DNA of 64,000 nt from Caenispirillum bisanense (GCF_039523075.1 NZ_BAAAEP010000018.1:1-64000), one strand, 5' to 3'. Shown: positions 1-8,558, counted from the first letter of the stretch. Made by a program: numbers and translations. Notes: generated by a model from the letters alone, not told the origin.

Positions 1-902
1 TGGGCCGCCCGGCCGAGGGCGAGCAGGGCGGCCCGGCGGTCGGGGGCCGGCACCGTCGCCAGCAGACGGTCGGCCGCCGCTTCCACCCGGGCCACGGCGC
101 CGGCCGGCGGCGGCGCCCGGCGGGAAAGGGTGTCGGCGAGGGCGGTCCAGGTGCGCAGGGCCTCGCGCGGCAGGGCTTCTTCCAGCGCCGCCAGCTGCAG
201 CGCCAGGTCGTCGCGACCGGCGCCCGCCGCCGCCACCGCCACCCGGCGCAGGCCGCCGAACACGGCGCGGGGGTCGGTGGTCAGGCGCAGGGCCGGCCAC
301 AGGGCGTCGGCCCCTTCCTCCAGCGTCAGGCCGGCGGCGATATCGAGCAGCACCCAGTCGCGCAGTTCGACGTCGCTGATGCCCTTGGCGGTTTCCCGCG
401 CCTCGTGCAGCAGGCAGGCGGCGGTGGGGGCGGTGCGGCAGGGGGCGAGGTTGCGGGCGGCGTCGGCGCGTCCGTCCTCCGGCCGGCGGGTGAGGCGGGC
501 GGCCAGTTCCGGCGCCGCGGCAATGGCGGCGGCGGCCTCGGCGGCTTCCTCGGCGCGGGCGTTGTCGAGCCGGCGGGCGGTGCGGGCGGCATCGGCGCGG
601 GTGCGCAGGGCGCCCAGGGTCTCGGCATCCAGGTCGCCGCTGGCCGGGCGGCCGATGTGGCGCTGGAAGGCCTGCACGGCGCGGCGGAAGGCGTCGTCGC
701 CGATGCCGTCGGGCTCGCCTTCCCACAGCCCCAGTTCCAGCAGCAGCGTCTGCGCCTCCCGCACCTCGGCGGAGGCGGCCGGGGCGAGGCTGGTGACCGG
801 CTCCCGCGTGGCGGCGGCGGCCGGCGCTGGCATCACGGCGGGGCATAGCGCATATAAGGTGCCGAGCACCACAACTGCGGCCGCGCGGCCGGGGACGGTC
901 AT
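1..902 (-). CDS. Exported protein with peptidoglycan-binding-like domain, partial
   Basis: The minus-strand frame from the ATG at 902 stays open to the window edge, so the C-terminus is missing. The first 30 or so residues are a basic start, a hydrophobic stretch and an alanine-rich cleavage region, which suggests export. Residues of about 45–95 (EAQTLLLELGLW, then AFRRAVQAFQRHIGRPASG) match the PG_binding_1 three-helix repeat. The rest is Ala/Arg-rich helix with no recognised catalytic domain; this may be a helical-repeat or SEL1-like scaffold. Binding to the cell wall is inferred from the domain only. The gene is divergent from the cinA-like gene, with about 115 bp between them. Confidence 0.7.
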   Translation of the reverse strand, partial: MTVPGRAAAVVVLGTLYALCPAVMPAPAAAATREPVTSLAPAASAEVREAQTLLLELGLWEGEPDGIGDDAFRRAVQAFQRHIGRPASGDLDAETLGALRTRADAARTARRLDNARAEEAAEAAAAIAAAPELAARLTRRPEDGRADAARNLAPCRTAPTAACLLHEARETAKGISDVELRDWVLLDIAAGLTLEEGADALWPALRLTTDPRAVFGGLRRVAVAAAGAGRDDLALQLAALEEALPREALRTWTALADTLSRRAPPPAGAVARVEAAADRLLATVPAPDRRAALLALGRAA

Positions 903-1017
903 GCGACGGGACTCTCCGAAGTTTCCGCAAGGACCATAGCAGCGCCGTCCCGCCCTGTCAGCGCCGCCGCGCCCGGGTCCGCCGTCAGTCGCCAGCCGTA
1001 AGGAGCAAGGAGCCGCC

Positions 1018-1833
1018 ATGCCCGCCGATGCCCCCGCGTCCCCCACCGTCACCGCCGCCCTGCTGGTGATCGGCAACGAGGTGCTGTCCGGCCGCACCCG
1101 CGACGCCAACGTGCAGGCCTTCGCCACCGTGCTGGGCGAGCGCGGCGTGCGCCTGCGCGAGGTGCGGATGATCGCCGACGACGCCGATGCCATCGTCGCC
1201 GCCGTCACCGCCCTGCGGGCGGCCTATACCTATGTCTTCACCACCGGCGGCATCGGCCCCACCCACGACGACATCACCACCGACTGCATCGCCGCCGCCT
1301 TCGGTCTGGCGGTGGAGGTCAGCCCCGAGGCCGAGCGCCGCCTGCGCGAGCATTACGGGCCGGAGGGGCTGAACGCCGCCCGCCTGCGCATGGCGCGCAT
1401 TCCGGTGGGGGCGGCGCTGATCGACAACCCGGTCAGCCACGCGCCGGGCTTCCGGGTGGAGAACGTGTTCGTCATGGCCGGCGTGCCTCGCATCGCCAGC
1501 GCCATGCTGGACTCGGTGAAACATCAGCTGGCGGGCGGGGCGCCGGTTCACAGCCGGGCGGTGACGGCCTATATCCGCGAAGGCGACGTCGCCGAGGGGC
1601 TCGGCAGCATCCAGGATGCCTTCCCGACGGTGGAGATCGGCAGCTATCCTTTCGTGCGCGGCACCCGCATCGGCACCTCCATCGTCGCCCGCTCCACCGA
1701 TGTGGCGGCGGCGGAGGCGGCGGTGGCGCAGGTGGCGGCGCTGATGACCGCGCTCGGCTGCCCGCCGGAGCAGGATGGCAGCTTCGATGCCACCACCGGC
1801 TCGGCCTCCAGCTGGCACGACGCCGCCGACTGA
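1018..1833 (+). CDS. CinA-type molybdopterin-binding domain protein
   Basis: A 271-residue protein made almost entirely of the MoCF_biosynth/CinA N-terminal fold. It has GNEVLSG near residues 18–24 and TTGGIGPTHDD near 76–86, the molybdopterin/nucleotide-binding signature. The C-terminal nicotinamide-nucleotide amidase domain of full-length CinA is absent, as in many short alphaproteobacterial versions, so a pyrophosphatase-like or cofactor-binding role is more likely than PncC deamidase activity. AGGAGC stands about 9 nt before the ATG. The small membrane protein gene follows 75 bp downstream in the same direction. Confidence 0.85.
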   Translation: MPADAPASPTVTAALLVIGNEVLSGRTRDANVQAFATVLGERGVRLREVRMIADDADAIVAAVTALRAAYTYVFTTGGIGPTHDDITTDCIAAAFGLAVEVSPEAERRLREHYGPEGLNAARLRMARIPVGAALIDNPVSHAPGFRVENVFVMAGVPRIASAMLDSVKHQLAGGAPVHSRAVTAYIREGDVAEGLGSIQDAFPTVEIGSYPFVRGTRIGTSIVARSTDVAAAEAAVAQVAALMTALGCPPEQDGSFDATTGSASSWHDAAD

Positions 1834-1908
1834 CCGTTCGCAATGACCGCCGGACGCGCCGCCGCCATGCTGTCGGCGCGTCCCCCTTCCCGGAGCCAGG
1901 AGCCCGCC

Positions 1909-2157
1909 ATGCCGTTGAACCCGCACGAGCGCAAGGCCATCGACTTCCTGCTCAAGCACCTGCTCTACGGCACCTTCGGCGGATTTCTGTTCGGCGGGCT
2001 GGTGCTGGCCACCGACCTGGGCGGCATCCGCACGCTGGCGTGGGCCAGTGACAACACCGTGCTTTACCTCATCCTGCTGTTCTTCGGGCTGTTCGTGACC
2101 TTCGGCTCGGTCGGCATGGGGGTGGGGATCATGTCCATGGGCGAGGACAAGAACTGA
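1909..2157 (+). CDS. Small two-helix membrane protein, function unknown
   Basis: An 82-residue protein. The start at 1909 is chosen because CCAGGAG lies just before it; a longer frame from 1843 adds only an Arg/Ala-rich tail with no ribosome site. There are two hydrophobic segments, at about residues 17–37 and 48–73, the second glycine-rich (FGSVGMGVGIM), with a charged N-terminus (NPHERKAIDFLLK). It is probably an inner-membrane protein. I do not recognise the family. Confidence 0.7.
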   Translation: MPLNPHERKAIDFLLKHLLYGTFGGFLFGGLVLATDLGGIRTLAWASDNTVLYLILLFFGLFVTFGSVGMGVGIMSMGEDKN

Positions 2158-2277
2158 CGCCAGGGGGTGGTTGAAACATTTCCGCAAAGCTGCCGCCATT
2201 GAACTTTCACGGGAAAATCGGGGCGGGCTCCATAAAGTTCTGGGCGATCTTCCTCCCATCCCCGGAACGAGTCTCCC

Positions 2278-4245
2278 ATGAGCGACACCCCCGATCTTTC
2301 CGCCCGCTCCTATGACGCCAGCCAGGACGAAGGCGTCAACGTGCCGGCCGTGCCCACCATCGGCGACCTGATCGCCGCCCGCTTCAGCCGCCGCGCCGCC
2401 CTCAAGGGCCTGACCGCCGCCGCCGCCGTCGCCACCGTCGGCGGCGCCATCGGTGCCTCGGTCAGCCGCGAGGCGCTGGCCGCGCAGCAGTCGAGCCTGA
2501 CCTTCAAGCCGATCCCCCACGGCTATGACCCCGAGTTCCACGTGCCGGAAGGCTATGACGCGCAGATCGTCATCCGCTGGGGCGACGCGGTGGAAGCCGG
2601 CGCGCCGGCGTTTGACGTCAACGCCCTGTCGGCCGAGGCGCAGAAGAAGCAGTTCGGCTACAACAACGACTACATCGGCTTCTTCCCGCTGCCGGCCGGC
2701 TCGCAGAACTCCGATCACGGCCTGCTGGTCGTCAACCACGAGTACACCGACCGCCAGCTGATGTTCGCCGGCATCGGCCCCGATGACCTGGACAAGCAGA
2801 CCAAGGACCAGATCGACATCGAACTGGCCGCCCATGGCATGTCGGTGATCGAGGTCAAGCGCGAGAGCGGCGTCTGGGGCGTGGTCGAGAACAGCAAATA
2901 CGCCCGCCGCATCAACGGCCTCGATAGCCAGACGGTGGTGGTCGGTCCGGTGGCCGGCAACGCCCGCCTGAAGACCGGCGCCGACGCCAGCGGCACCAAG
3001 GTCATCGGCACGCTCAACAACTGCGCCGGCGGCGAAACGCCGTGGGGCACGGTGATGTCGGGCGAGGAGAACTTCCACGGCTACTTCGGCGGCACGCCGG
3101 AAAGCGCCGGCGCCGAGGCCGGCAACCACAAGCGCTATGGCATCAGCGACAAGCCCTGGTACGCCTGGCCCAAGTTCCACGACCGCTTCGACATCGCCAA
3201 GGAGCCGAACGAGCCCAACCGCTACGGCTGGATCGTGGAATTCGACCCGTACGACCCGACCGCCGTGCCGAAGAAGCGCACCGCCCTCGGCCGCTTCAAG
3301 CACGAAGGCGCCACCAGCCTGGTGAACAAGGACGGCCGTCTGGTCGTCTACATGGGCGACGACGAGCGCTTTGAATACGTCTACAAATTCGTCTCCAACG
3401 GCAAGGTCAACCTGCAGGACCGCAAGGCCAACGACGGCCTGCTGGACGACGGCACCCTGTTCGTCGCCAAGTTCGACCAGGACGGCAGCGTCACCTGGAT
3501 GCCGCTGGTGCACGGCGTCGGCCCGCTGACCGCCGAGAACGGCTTCAGGGATCAGGCCGACATCCTGATCGAGACCCGCCGCGCCGCCGACCTGCTGGGC
3601 GCCACCCCCATGGACCGGCCGGAAGACGTCGAGCCGAACCCGGTGACCGGCACGGTCTTCGTCATGCTGACCAACAACACCAAGCGCAAGGACGACGGCG
3701 TCGACGCCACCAACCCGCGCGCCGCCAATGCCCACGGCCATGTGCTGGAGATCATTCCGGCCGGCGGCCGCGGCAAGGATGCCGACCACGCCGCCCAGGA
3801 AGCGAAGTGGGACCTGTTCCTGCTCGCCGGCAACCCGGCCGACGCCGCCCACGGCGCCCGGTATGGCGAGGGTGAGCTGACCGAAAGCGGCTGGCTGTCC
3901 TGCCCGGACAACGTCGCCTTCGACAAGAAGGGCCGCGTCTGGATCGCCACCGACGGCGCGCCGAAGGCCGGCATCGCCGACGGCGTGTGGGCGGCGGAAG
4001 CCGAAGGCCACGGCCGGGCGCTGACCAAGCACTTCCTGCGCACCCCGGTGGGCGCCGAACTGTGCGGCCCCTGCTTCACGCCCGACAGCACCACGCTGTT
4101 CGTCGCCGTGCAGCACCCGGGCGACGAGAAGGACTCCACCTTCGAGAACCCGGCCACCCGCTGGCCCGACTTCGCCGACGGCATGCCGCCCCGCCCGTCG
4201 GTGGTCGCGGTGGTGAAGAAGGACGGCGGCGAGATCGGCAGCTGA
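2278..4245 (+). CDS. phoX: PhoX family alkaline phosphatase (DUF839), Tat-exported
   Basis: A 655-residue protein of the PhoX family, periplasmic phosphatases that release phosphate from organic esters using iron and calcium. A twin-arginine signal (SRRAALKGL followed by an Ala-rich hydrophobic core) lies at about residues 38–65. Family motifs include HGLLVVNHEYT, NNCAGGETPWGT followed by SGEEN, GDDERFEYVYKFVS and SCPDNVAFDKKGRVWIATDG. Length fits the family. It appears to be a single-gene unit, with its own promoter region upstream and a strong hairpin downstream at 4270–4295. I could not recognise a Pho box in the 120 bp upstream, so phosphate control is not shown by the sequence. Confidence 0.93.
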   Translation: MSDTPDLSARSYDASQDEGVNVPAVPTIGDLIAARFSRRAALKGLTAAAAVATVGGAIGASVSREALAAQQSSLTFKPIPHGYDPEFHVPEGYDAQIVIRWGDAVEAGAPAFDVNALSAEAQKKQFGYNNDYIGFFPLPAGSQNSDHGLLVVNHEYTDRQLMFAGIGPDDLDKQTKDQIDIELAAHGMSVIEVKRESGVWGVVENSKYARRINGLDSQTVVVGPVAGNARLKTGADASGTKVIGTLNNCAGGETPWGTVMSGEENFHGYFGGTPESAGAEAGNHKRYGISDKPWYAWPKFHDRFDIAKEPNEPNRYGWIVEFDPYDPTAVPKKRTALGRFKHEGATSLVNKDGRLVVYMGDDERFEYVYKFVSNGKVNLQDRKANDGLLDDGTLFVAKFDQDGSVTWMPLVHGVGPLTAENGFRDQADILIETRRAADLLGATPMDRPEDVEPNPVTGTVFVMLTNNTKRKDDGVDATNPRAANAHGHVLEIIPAGGRGKDADHAAQEAKWDLFLLAGNPADAAHGARYGEGELTESGWLSCPDNVAFDKKGRVWIATDGAPKAGIADGVWAAEAEGHGRALTKHFLRTPVGAELCGPCFTPDSTTLFVAVQHPGDEKDSTFENPATRWPDFADGMPPRPSVVAVVKKDGGEIGS

Positions 4246-4269
4246 CCGGTCCCGCAGTGTCAGTGGAGG

Positions 4270-4295
4270 AAGGGGCGGCCTATGGGTCGCCCCTT
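4270..4295. terminator. Hairpin terminator between phoX and hicB
   Basis: Arms AAGGGGCGGCC (4270–4280) and GGTCGCCCCTT (4285–4295) pair over 11 bp with one G·U around a TATG loop, followed by TTTCTGC. It lies between two convergent units and probably serves phoX, and possibly hicAB on the other strand. Confidence 0.75.
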
Positions 4296-4313
4296 TCTGC
4301 TGCTGGCCGGCCG

Positions 4314-4712
4314 TCAGGCTGTGCGATGGGCGGCGAGGGCGAGGCGGGCGGCGTCGGCCAGGAAGGCGGAGCGGCGGCCGTCGCCGGCCACGCGGTCGAT
4401 CTCCTCGATCAGGTTCTCGTCCAGCGTGATGTTGATGCGCTTGACGCGCCCCGGCACACCGACCTCGATGAGCACGCGGACGGCTTCGGTCACATCGGCA
4501 TCGACGGTGATGGCATCCAGCGGCGTTGGCGGCGGCACCGGCTGGCCCAGTTCGGCCATCAGGGCGATGTGGCCGGTCAGTGCCTCGCGGCCCATCTCCA
4601 CGGTTTCCTGGATGGTGTCGCCGGCGCTGACGCAGCCCGGGAAGTCCGGGAAGAAGATGGAGTATCCCGGCGTCTCATCCTGCTCGACGATGCCGACGTA
4701 CTGGGCGCGCAT
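4314..4712 (-). CDS. hicB: HicB family antitoxin with ribbon-helix-helix C-terminus
   Basis: A 132-residue protein with the two-part HicB layout. The N-terminal partial RNase H-like fold at about residues 1–65 (GIVEQDETPGYSIFFPDFPGC, then GDTIQETVEMGREAL) binds and blocks the toxin. The C-terminal DNA-binding segment at about 90–130 (RINITLDENLIEEIDRVA) has the ribbon-helix-helix pattern. It lies 27 bp downstream of the hicA stop in the same direction, so the order is toxin first. Autoregulation through the palindrome at 4950–4966 is inferred. Confidence 0.9.
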   Translation of the reverse strand: MRAQYVGIVEQDETPGYSIFFPDFPGCVSAGDTIQETVEMGREALTGHIALMAELGQPVPPPTPLDAITVDADVTEAVRVLIEVGVPGRVKRINITLDENLIEEIDRVAGDGRRSAFLADAARLALAAHRTA

Positions 4713-4739
4713 GGTGTGGTCAAACTCCTGCTCGGGCGG

Positions 4740-4928
4740 CTAGCGCAACGACAGGCCGGCCTGCTTTTCGATGCTTCGCAGGGTGCCGACCTTCAGGTCC
4801 TTCTTCGGGTGCGGAACGGTGGTGATGCCGGGCTTCACCGGATGAACATAGTGGTGGTGGCTGCCCTTGACGCGCGCCAGCACCCAGCCATCGGCCTCCA
4901 GCCGCCGGATGACCTCCCGGCTGTCCAT
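4740..4928 (-). CDS. hicA: HicA family mRNA interferase toxin
   Basis: A 62-residue protein of the usual HicA size. HicA toxins are small double-stranded-RNA-binding-fold ribonucleases that cleave mRNA independently of ribosomes. The sequence shows the family pattern: N-terminal SREVIRRLEADGW, catalytic histidine region KGSHHHY, then TTVPHPKKDLKVGTLRSIEKQAG. It heads the hicAB operon, directly after the palindrome at 4950–4966. The catalytic His is present, so the toxin looks intact. Confidence 0.92.
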   Translation of the reverse strand: MDSREVIRRLEADGWVLARVKGSHHHYVHPVKPGITTVPHPKKDLKVGTLRSIEKQAGLSLR

Positions 4929-4949
4929 TCCGCCCCTCCCGATCCCGCT

Positions 4950-4966
4950 GTGTGTATCCTACACAC
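4950..4966. promoter_or_regulatory. Probable hicAB operator
   Basis: A perfect inverted repeat, GTGTGTA-TCC-TACACAC, with 7-bp arms and a 3-bp spacer, ends 21 bp upstream of the hicA start. It is AT-richer than its surroundings. Its position fits an operator bound by the ribbon-helix-helix domain of HicB. The site is seen; the assignment is inferred. Confidence 0.7.
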
Positions 4967-4989
4967 TAAGGGGCAGTGCCGTCACCCCC

Positions 4990-5361
4990 TCACGTCAGGT
5001 CCAGCGCGTACTGCTTCAGCACGTCGAGCGGGATCACCGCCAGGGCTTCCTCGTGGGTGCTTTTCAGCATCACCTGCGGCGCCATGCCGGCGTCATGGGC
5101 TTCGCGCCAGCGGCCGGCGCACAGGCACCAGCGGTCGCCGGGCTTGAGGCCGGGGAAGCCGAACTCCGGGCGCGGGGTCGACAGGTCGTTGCCGGCGCGC
5201 TTGCTGAAGGCGAGGAAGTCGGCCGTCATCACCGCGCAGATCAAGTGCAGGCCGAGGTCTTCCGGTCCCGTCTCGCAGCAGCCGGTGCGGTAGAACCCGG
5301 TGCGCGGGCTGGTGCTGCACGGTTCGATGGGGTCTCCGAAGACGTTGAGCTGATCCGACAC
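4990..5361 (-). CDS. DUF2237 family protein
   Basis: A 123-residue protein starting at a GTG (5361) that directly follows GAGGAGGAG; the upstream extension of the open frame has no ribosome site and unusual composition. It matches the conserved small family DUF2237: EPCSTSPRTGFYRTGCC, EDLGLHLICAVMT, GNDLSTP and FPGLKPGDRWCLCAGRW, with conserved cysteines that may bind metal. The molecular role is unknown. It stands alone between hicA and marR, both on the same strand. Confidence 0.85.
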   Translation of the reverse strand: MSDQLNVFGDPIEPCSTSPRTGFYRTGCCETGPEDLGLHLICAVMTADFLAFSKRAGNDLSTPRPEFGFPGLKPGDRWCLCAGRWREAHDAGMAPQVMLKSTHEEALAVIPLDVLKQYALDLT

Positions 5362-5425
5362 CCGCTCCTCCTCTGTGTCCGTGCGCCGCTGTCCGCCCTT
5401 CAGGTGGCGGTGGCGGCCGGCGGCG

Positions 5426-5908
5426 TCAAGCTGTGTCCGCCGCCAGGGCGGCCACCATCCGCCGCATGGCGTCGCGTACGGCATCGGTGGTATCGGGCGC
5501 GAGGCCGCCCAGCGCCACCGCATTGACCGCCTCGGCGGCGGCCAGGGCGGGCTCCTTCAGGCTGCGGCCGTGGTCGGTCAGGCGCACCACGATGCGGCGG
5601 CGGTCGGCGGTGTCGCGGGCGCGGTGGACGAGGCCGTCGCGCTCCATGCGGTCGAGGGTGCGCACCAGCGTGGTTTCGTCCAGCGGCAGGCGCTGGGCGA
5701 TGGTGCGCTGGCTGATCCCGTCTTCCGCCCACAGCGCCAGCAGCACCGGGAAGGCGCCGGTGGTGAGGTTCAGCGGTGCCAGACGCTCCTGCAGGGCGGC
5801 GGCGAACAGGCGGGCGAGGCGATTGACCACGAACCCCATGCTGTCCTCGACGGCGAAGGCGTCGGCCGAGTCGCGGGGGATGGTCCAGGGCGGCGGGGTG
5901 GTCTGCAT
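5426..5908 (-). CDS. MarR family transcriptional regulator
   Basis: A 160-residue winged-helix protein, a normal MarR length. The start ATG at 5908 is preferred because the open frame upstream crosses the intergenic palindromes. The DNA-binding helices (GISQRTIAQRLPLDETTLVRTLDRMERDGLV) and the wing (RDTADRRRIVVRLTDHG) lie at about residues 58–110. It is divergent from the two membrane genes at 6035 and 6511, with overlapping dyads between them. Repression of both itself and the membrane genes is inferred. The ligand cannot be told from sequence. Confidence 0.88.
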   Translation of the reverse strand: MQTTPPPWTIPRDSADAFAVEDSMGFVVNRLARLFAAALQERLAPLNLTTGAFPVLLALWAEDGISQRTIAQRLPLDETTLVRTLDRMERDGLVHRARDTADRRRIVVRLTDHGRSLKEPALAAAEAVNAVALGGLAPDTTDAVRDAMRRMVAALAADTA

Positions 5909-5970
5909 GGGGTCAGGGTGGCGGCAAATGCCTGCCAAGGCAAGGATCTTCACGGCGCTCGTCAAAATAC

Positions 5971-6008
5971 ATGGCATAGCAGACAATGCCATGGCAGGCT
6001 TTTGCCAT
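5971..6008. promoter_or_regulatory. Overlapping dyads between marR and membrane genes
   Basis: ATGGCAT (5971–5977) and ATGCCAT (5986–5992) form perfect 7-bp arms around 8 bp. The core TGCCATGGCA (5987–5996) then pairs again with TGCCAT at 6003–6008. Three half-site positions in 38 bp between divergent genes are typical of a MarR operator covering both promoters. Confidence 0.65.
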
Positions 6009-6034
6009 TGCCCACCCGTGGAAGGACCCGCGCC

Positions 6035-6514
6035 ATGCGCTCCGCCCTGCTCACCGTTCATCTGCTTGCCCTTGCCGCCGTCGTCGGCAGCGCCTTCCTG
6101 CATGTGCTGATGGCCGCCGTCGCCGATCCGGCGGCACCGGACTTCGCCGCCCTGATGGCCCTGAAGGACACCACCACCTGGAGCCTCATCCTGCCCGGCA
6201 TGGGGCTGCTGGGGGTGAGCGGCGGCCTGCTCGCCCGCCGGCTGCCGCGCCCGTGGCCGCTGTGGCTGAAGGTCAAGCTGGCCCTGGTGCCGCTGATCGC
6301 CGCCAACGGCCTGCTGGTGCTGCTGCCGCTGGGCGGTGAGATCGCCGCCGCTGCGGCCGCCGGCGCGCCGACCGAGGCGCTGATCGCCCGCGAGGACATC
6401 TTCGGCACCCTCAACCTGGTGCTGCTGCTGGCGGTGGTCGGCCTGTCGGTGGTCCGCCCGCGCCGCCGCGCCGCCGCCGTCGCCACAGCCCCGGTCCGGG
6501 GCGCCCGGCCATGA
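6035..6514 (+). CDS. Integral membrane protein, DUF2269/CopD-like
   Basis: A 159-residue protein with four predicted hydrophobic segments: SALLTVHLLALAAVVG, WSLILPGMGLLGVSGGLLA, VKLALVPLIAANGLLVLLPL and LNLVLLLAVVGLSVV. The pattern resembles small four-helix membrane families such as DUF2269 or CopD-like proteins; no metal-binding set is obvious. It overlaps the next gene by ATGA (6511–6514), so the two are translationally coupled and probably work as a pair. Control by the divergent MarR regulator is inferred. Confidence 0.7.
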   Translation: MRSALLTVHLLALAAVVGSAFLHVLMAAVADPAAPDFAALMALKDTTTWSLILPGMGLLGVSGGLLARRLPRPWPLWLKVKLALVPLIAANGLLVLLPLGGEIAAAAAAGAPTEALIAREDIFGTLNLVLLLAVVGLSVVRPRRRAAAVATAPVRGARP

Positions 6515-7074
6515 CTTACGAGCTGCTGCGCTTCGCCCATCTCGTCGGCGTGCTGCTCATGGGTGGCGGATTGCTGGCGGTGTTCATGGCCGACCTGCAC
6601 GGCCGCCGCAGCCGCGATGCTGCCGCCTTTGCCGAGGCGGCGGCGCTGGTGGCGCGGTGCTACGATGCCCTGGTGGTGCCGGGCGCCCTGGTGCTGGCGG
6701 CCGCCGGGGCCGCCATGACGGCGGTCTTCCATGGCGCCGCCGTGCTCGACCAGCCGTGGCTGCTGGCGATGATCGTCCTGTTCGCGCTGGAGTTCATCGA
6801 GGGCAATACCATCACCCGGCTCGCCTTCCGCCGGCTGCGGCGGCTCAGCCGCACCGATGATCCGGCCCTGGCGGCGGCGCGGGCGAGCCGGCTGGCCGCC
6901 TTCACCCACTTCCTTGATCTGCCGGCCCTGGGGGTGATCGTCGGCCTCGGCGTGTTCCGGCCGATGACATGGCCGCCGATCATCGCCGCGGTGGCGGCGG
7001 CGCTGGCCGTGGCGGCGGTGCTGACGGCGGCAGTGCCGCGTCTGGTGCGGCCGTCGCCGTCCGGGGCGGCCTAA
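6511..7074 (+). CDS. DUF2269-like integral membrane protein
   Basis: A 187-residue protein with four or five hydrophobic segments. The first helix carries RFAHLVGVLLMGGGLLAVFMADLHGRR, a pattern seen in DUF2269-type proteins; LLAMIVLFALEFIEGN follows mid-protein and the C-terminal helix is Ala/Val-rich. It is coupled to the preceding gene by a 4-bp overlap. Its stop codon overlaps the convergent cobQ stop by 4 bp. Substrate and role are unknown. Confidence 0.7.
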   Translation: MTYELLRFAHLVGVLLMGGGLLAVFMADLHGRRSRDAAAFAEAAALVARCYDALVVPGALVLAAAGAAMTAVFHGAAVLDQPWLLAMIVLFALEFIEGNTITRLAFRRLRRLSRTDDPALAAARASRLAAFTHFLDLPALGVIVGLGVFRPMTWPPIIAAVAAALAVAAVLTAAVPRLVRPSPSGAA

Positions 7075-8546
7075 AGCCCCGCCGCCCGCTCCAGCGCCGG
7101 CAGGTCGGCATGGGCCTGCAGGTGGTCGGCGAGCGCGTCCAGCGCCGCCTCCACCCCGGCGTCATAGTCCACCGTCGCCGCCCCCTCCAGGCCGAGCAGG
7201 TGGCGGCGGAAGGCGTCGGCTGCGAACAGGCCGTGCAGGTAGCAGCCGCGCACCCGCCCGTCGGCGGAGACGGCCCCGTCCGGCCCGTCCCCCAACCGCA
7301 GCCAGGGGCGGGCGAGGTCGGGGCCGGTGGTCTTGCCCATGTGCATCTCGTAGCCGCTGACGGCGAGGCCCGAGGCCGCGTCCGTTCCCGCCGCCTCGCG
7401 CAGGGTCTTGGGGCCGCGCATCACCGTCTCGACGTCGAGCAGCCCGAGCCCCGGTGCCTCGCCGGGCGGACCCTCGATGCCCTCCGGGTCGCACACTCTG
7501 CGCCCGAGCATCTGGTAGCCGGCGCAGATGCCGAGGATGCGCCCGCCGCGCCGCAGGTGGGCGGCAAGGTCGATGTCCCACCCTTGCGCCCGCAGGAAGG
7601 CAAGGTCGGCCAGCGTCGCCTTGGAGCCGGGCAGGATCACCACGTCGGCATCGCCGGGGATGGCCTGCCCCGGCTGCACCCAGGTGAGCGCCACGTCCGG
7701 CTCGGCGGCGAGCGGGTCGAAATCGTCGAAGTTGGCGATGCGCGACAGGCGCAGCACGGCGACCCTCACCCGCCCGCCGCCGCCCCCCGCCGCACCGCGC
7801 CGCTGGTCCAGCGCCATGGCGTCCTCCGCCGGCAGGTCGCTGGCGCGGGCGAACCACGGCAGCACGCCGAGCGACGGCCAGCCGGTCTGCCCGCCGATGA
7901 TGTCGAGCGCCGGGGTGAACAGTGCCGGGTCGCCGCGGAACTTGTTGATGAGGTAGCCCACCACCCGCGCCCGTTCCGCCGCCGGCAGCAGGGCGTGGCT
8001 GCCGACGATCTGCGCCAGCACGCCGCCGCGGTCGATGTCGCCCACCAGCACCACCGGCAGGTCGGCGGCCTCGGCGAAGCCCATGTTGGCGATGTCGGCG
8101 GCGCGCAGGTTGACCTCCGCCGCGCTGCCGGCGCCTTCCACCAGCACCAGATCGGCTTCGGCGGCAAGGGTGGCGTAGCTGTCCAGCACCGCCGGCAGCA
8201 GCGAGGGCTTGAGGCGGAAGTAGTCGCGGGCACCGGCATTGGCGAGCACGGTCCCCTGCACCACCACCTGGGCGCCGACGTCGGTCTGCGGCTTCAGCAG
8301 CACCGGGTTCATGTGGCGGCTGGGGGCGATGCCGCAGGCGCGGGCCTGCAGCGCCTGGGCGCGGCCGATCTCACCGCCGTCGGGGGTGACGGCGGCATTG
8401 TTGCTCATGTTCTGCGGCTTGAACGGGCGCACCCGCAGGCCGCGGCGGGCGAACAGCCGGCAGAAGCCCGCCACCAGCAGGCTCTTGCCGACGTCCGATC
8501 CGGTGCCCTGGAACATCAGGGCCGGCGTGCGATCCCCCCGCGCCAC
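7071..8546 (-). CDS. cobQ: Cobyric acid synthase
   Basis: A 491-residue glutamine-dependent amidotransferase that amidates side chains b, d, e and g of adenosylcobyrinate a,c-diamide. The N-terminal ATP-binding fold has the P-loop GTGSDVGKSLL near residue 14 and KPQNMSNN soon after. The C-terminal triad amidotransferase domain has the nucleophile in GICAGYQMLG and the histidine in GCYLHGLF. The start is a GTG at 8546; an ATG ten codons in is possible. It is the last gene of the cob run and is separated from cobO by the YSC84-domain gene, 12 bp upstream. Confidence 0.95.
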   Translation of the reverse strand: MARGDRTPALMFQGTGSDVGKSLLVAGFCRLFARRGLRVRPFKPQNMSNNAAVTPDGGEIGRAQALQARACGIAPSRHMNPVLLKPQTDVGAQVVVQGTVLANAGARDYFRLKPSLLPAVLDSYATLAAEADLVLVEGAGSAAEVNLRAADIANMGFAEAADLPVVLVGDIDRGGVLAQIVGSHALLPAAERARVVGYLINKFRGDPALFTPALDIIGGQTGWPSLGVLPWFARASDLPAEDAMALDQRRGAAGGGGGRVRVAVLRLSRIANFDDFDPLAAEPDVALTWVQPGQAIPGDADVVILPGSKATLADLAFLRAQGWDIDLAAHLRRGGRILGICAGYQMLGRRVCDPEGIEGPPGEAPGLGLLDVETVMRGPKTLREAAGTDAASGLAVSGYEMHMGKTTGPDLARPWLRLGDGPDGAVSADGRVRGCYLHGLFAADAFRRHLLGLEGAATVDYDAGVEAALDALADHLQAHADLPALERAAGL

Positions 8547-8558
8547 CGCGCTACCCCG

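Noticed and set aside
2158..2277. Pho box upstream of phoX
   Set aside because: I looked for paired CTGTCAT-like repeats and found none convincing.
985..4116. A 1043-codon open frame on the minus strand opposite cinA and phoX
   Set aside because: It runs antisense to genes with clear families, has Val/Gly/His-rich composition typical of antisense frames in GC-rich DNA, and shows no recognisable domain.
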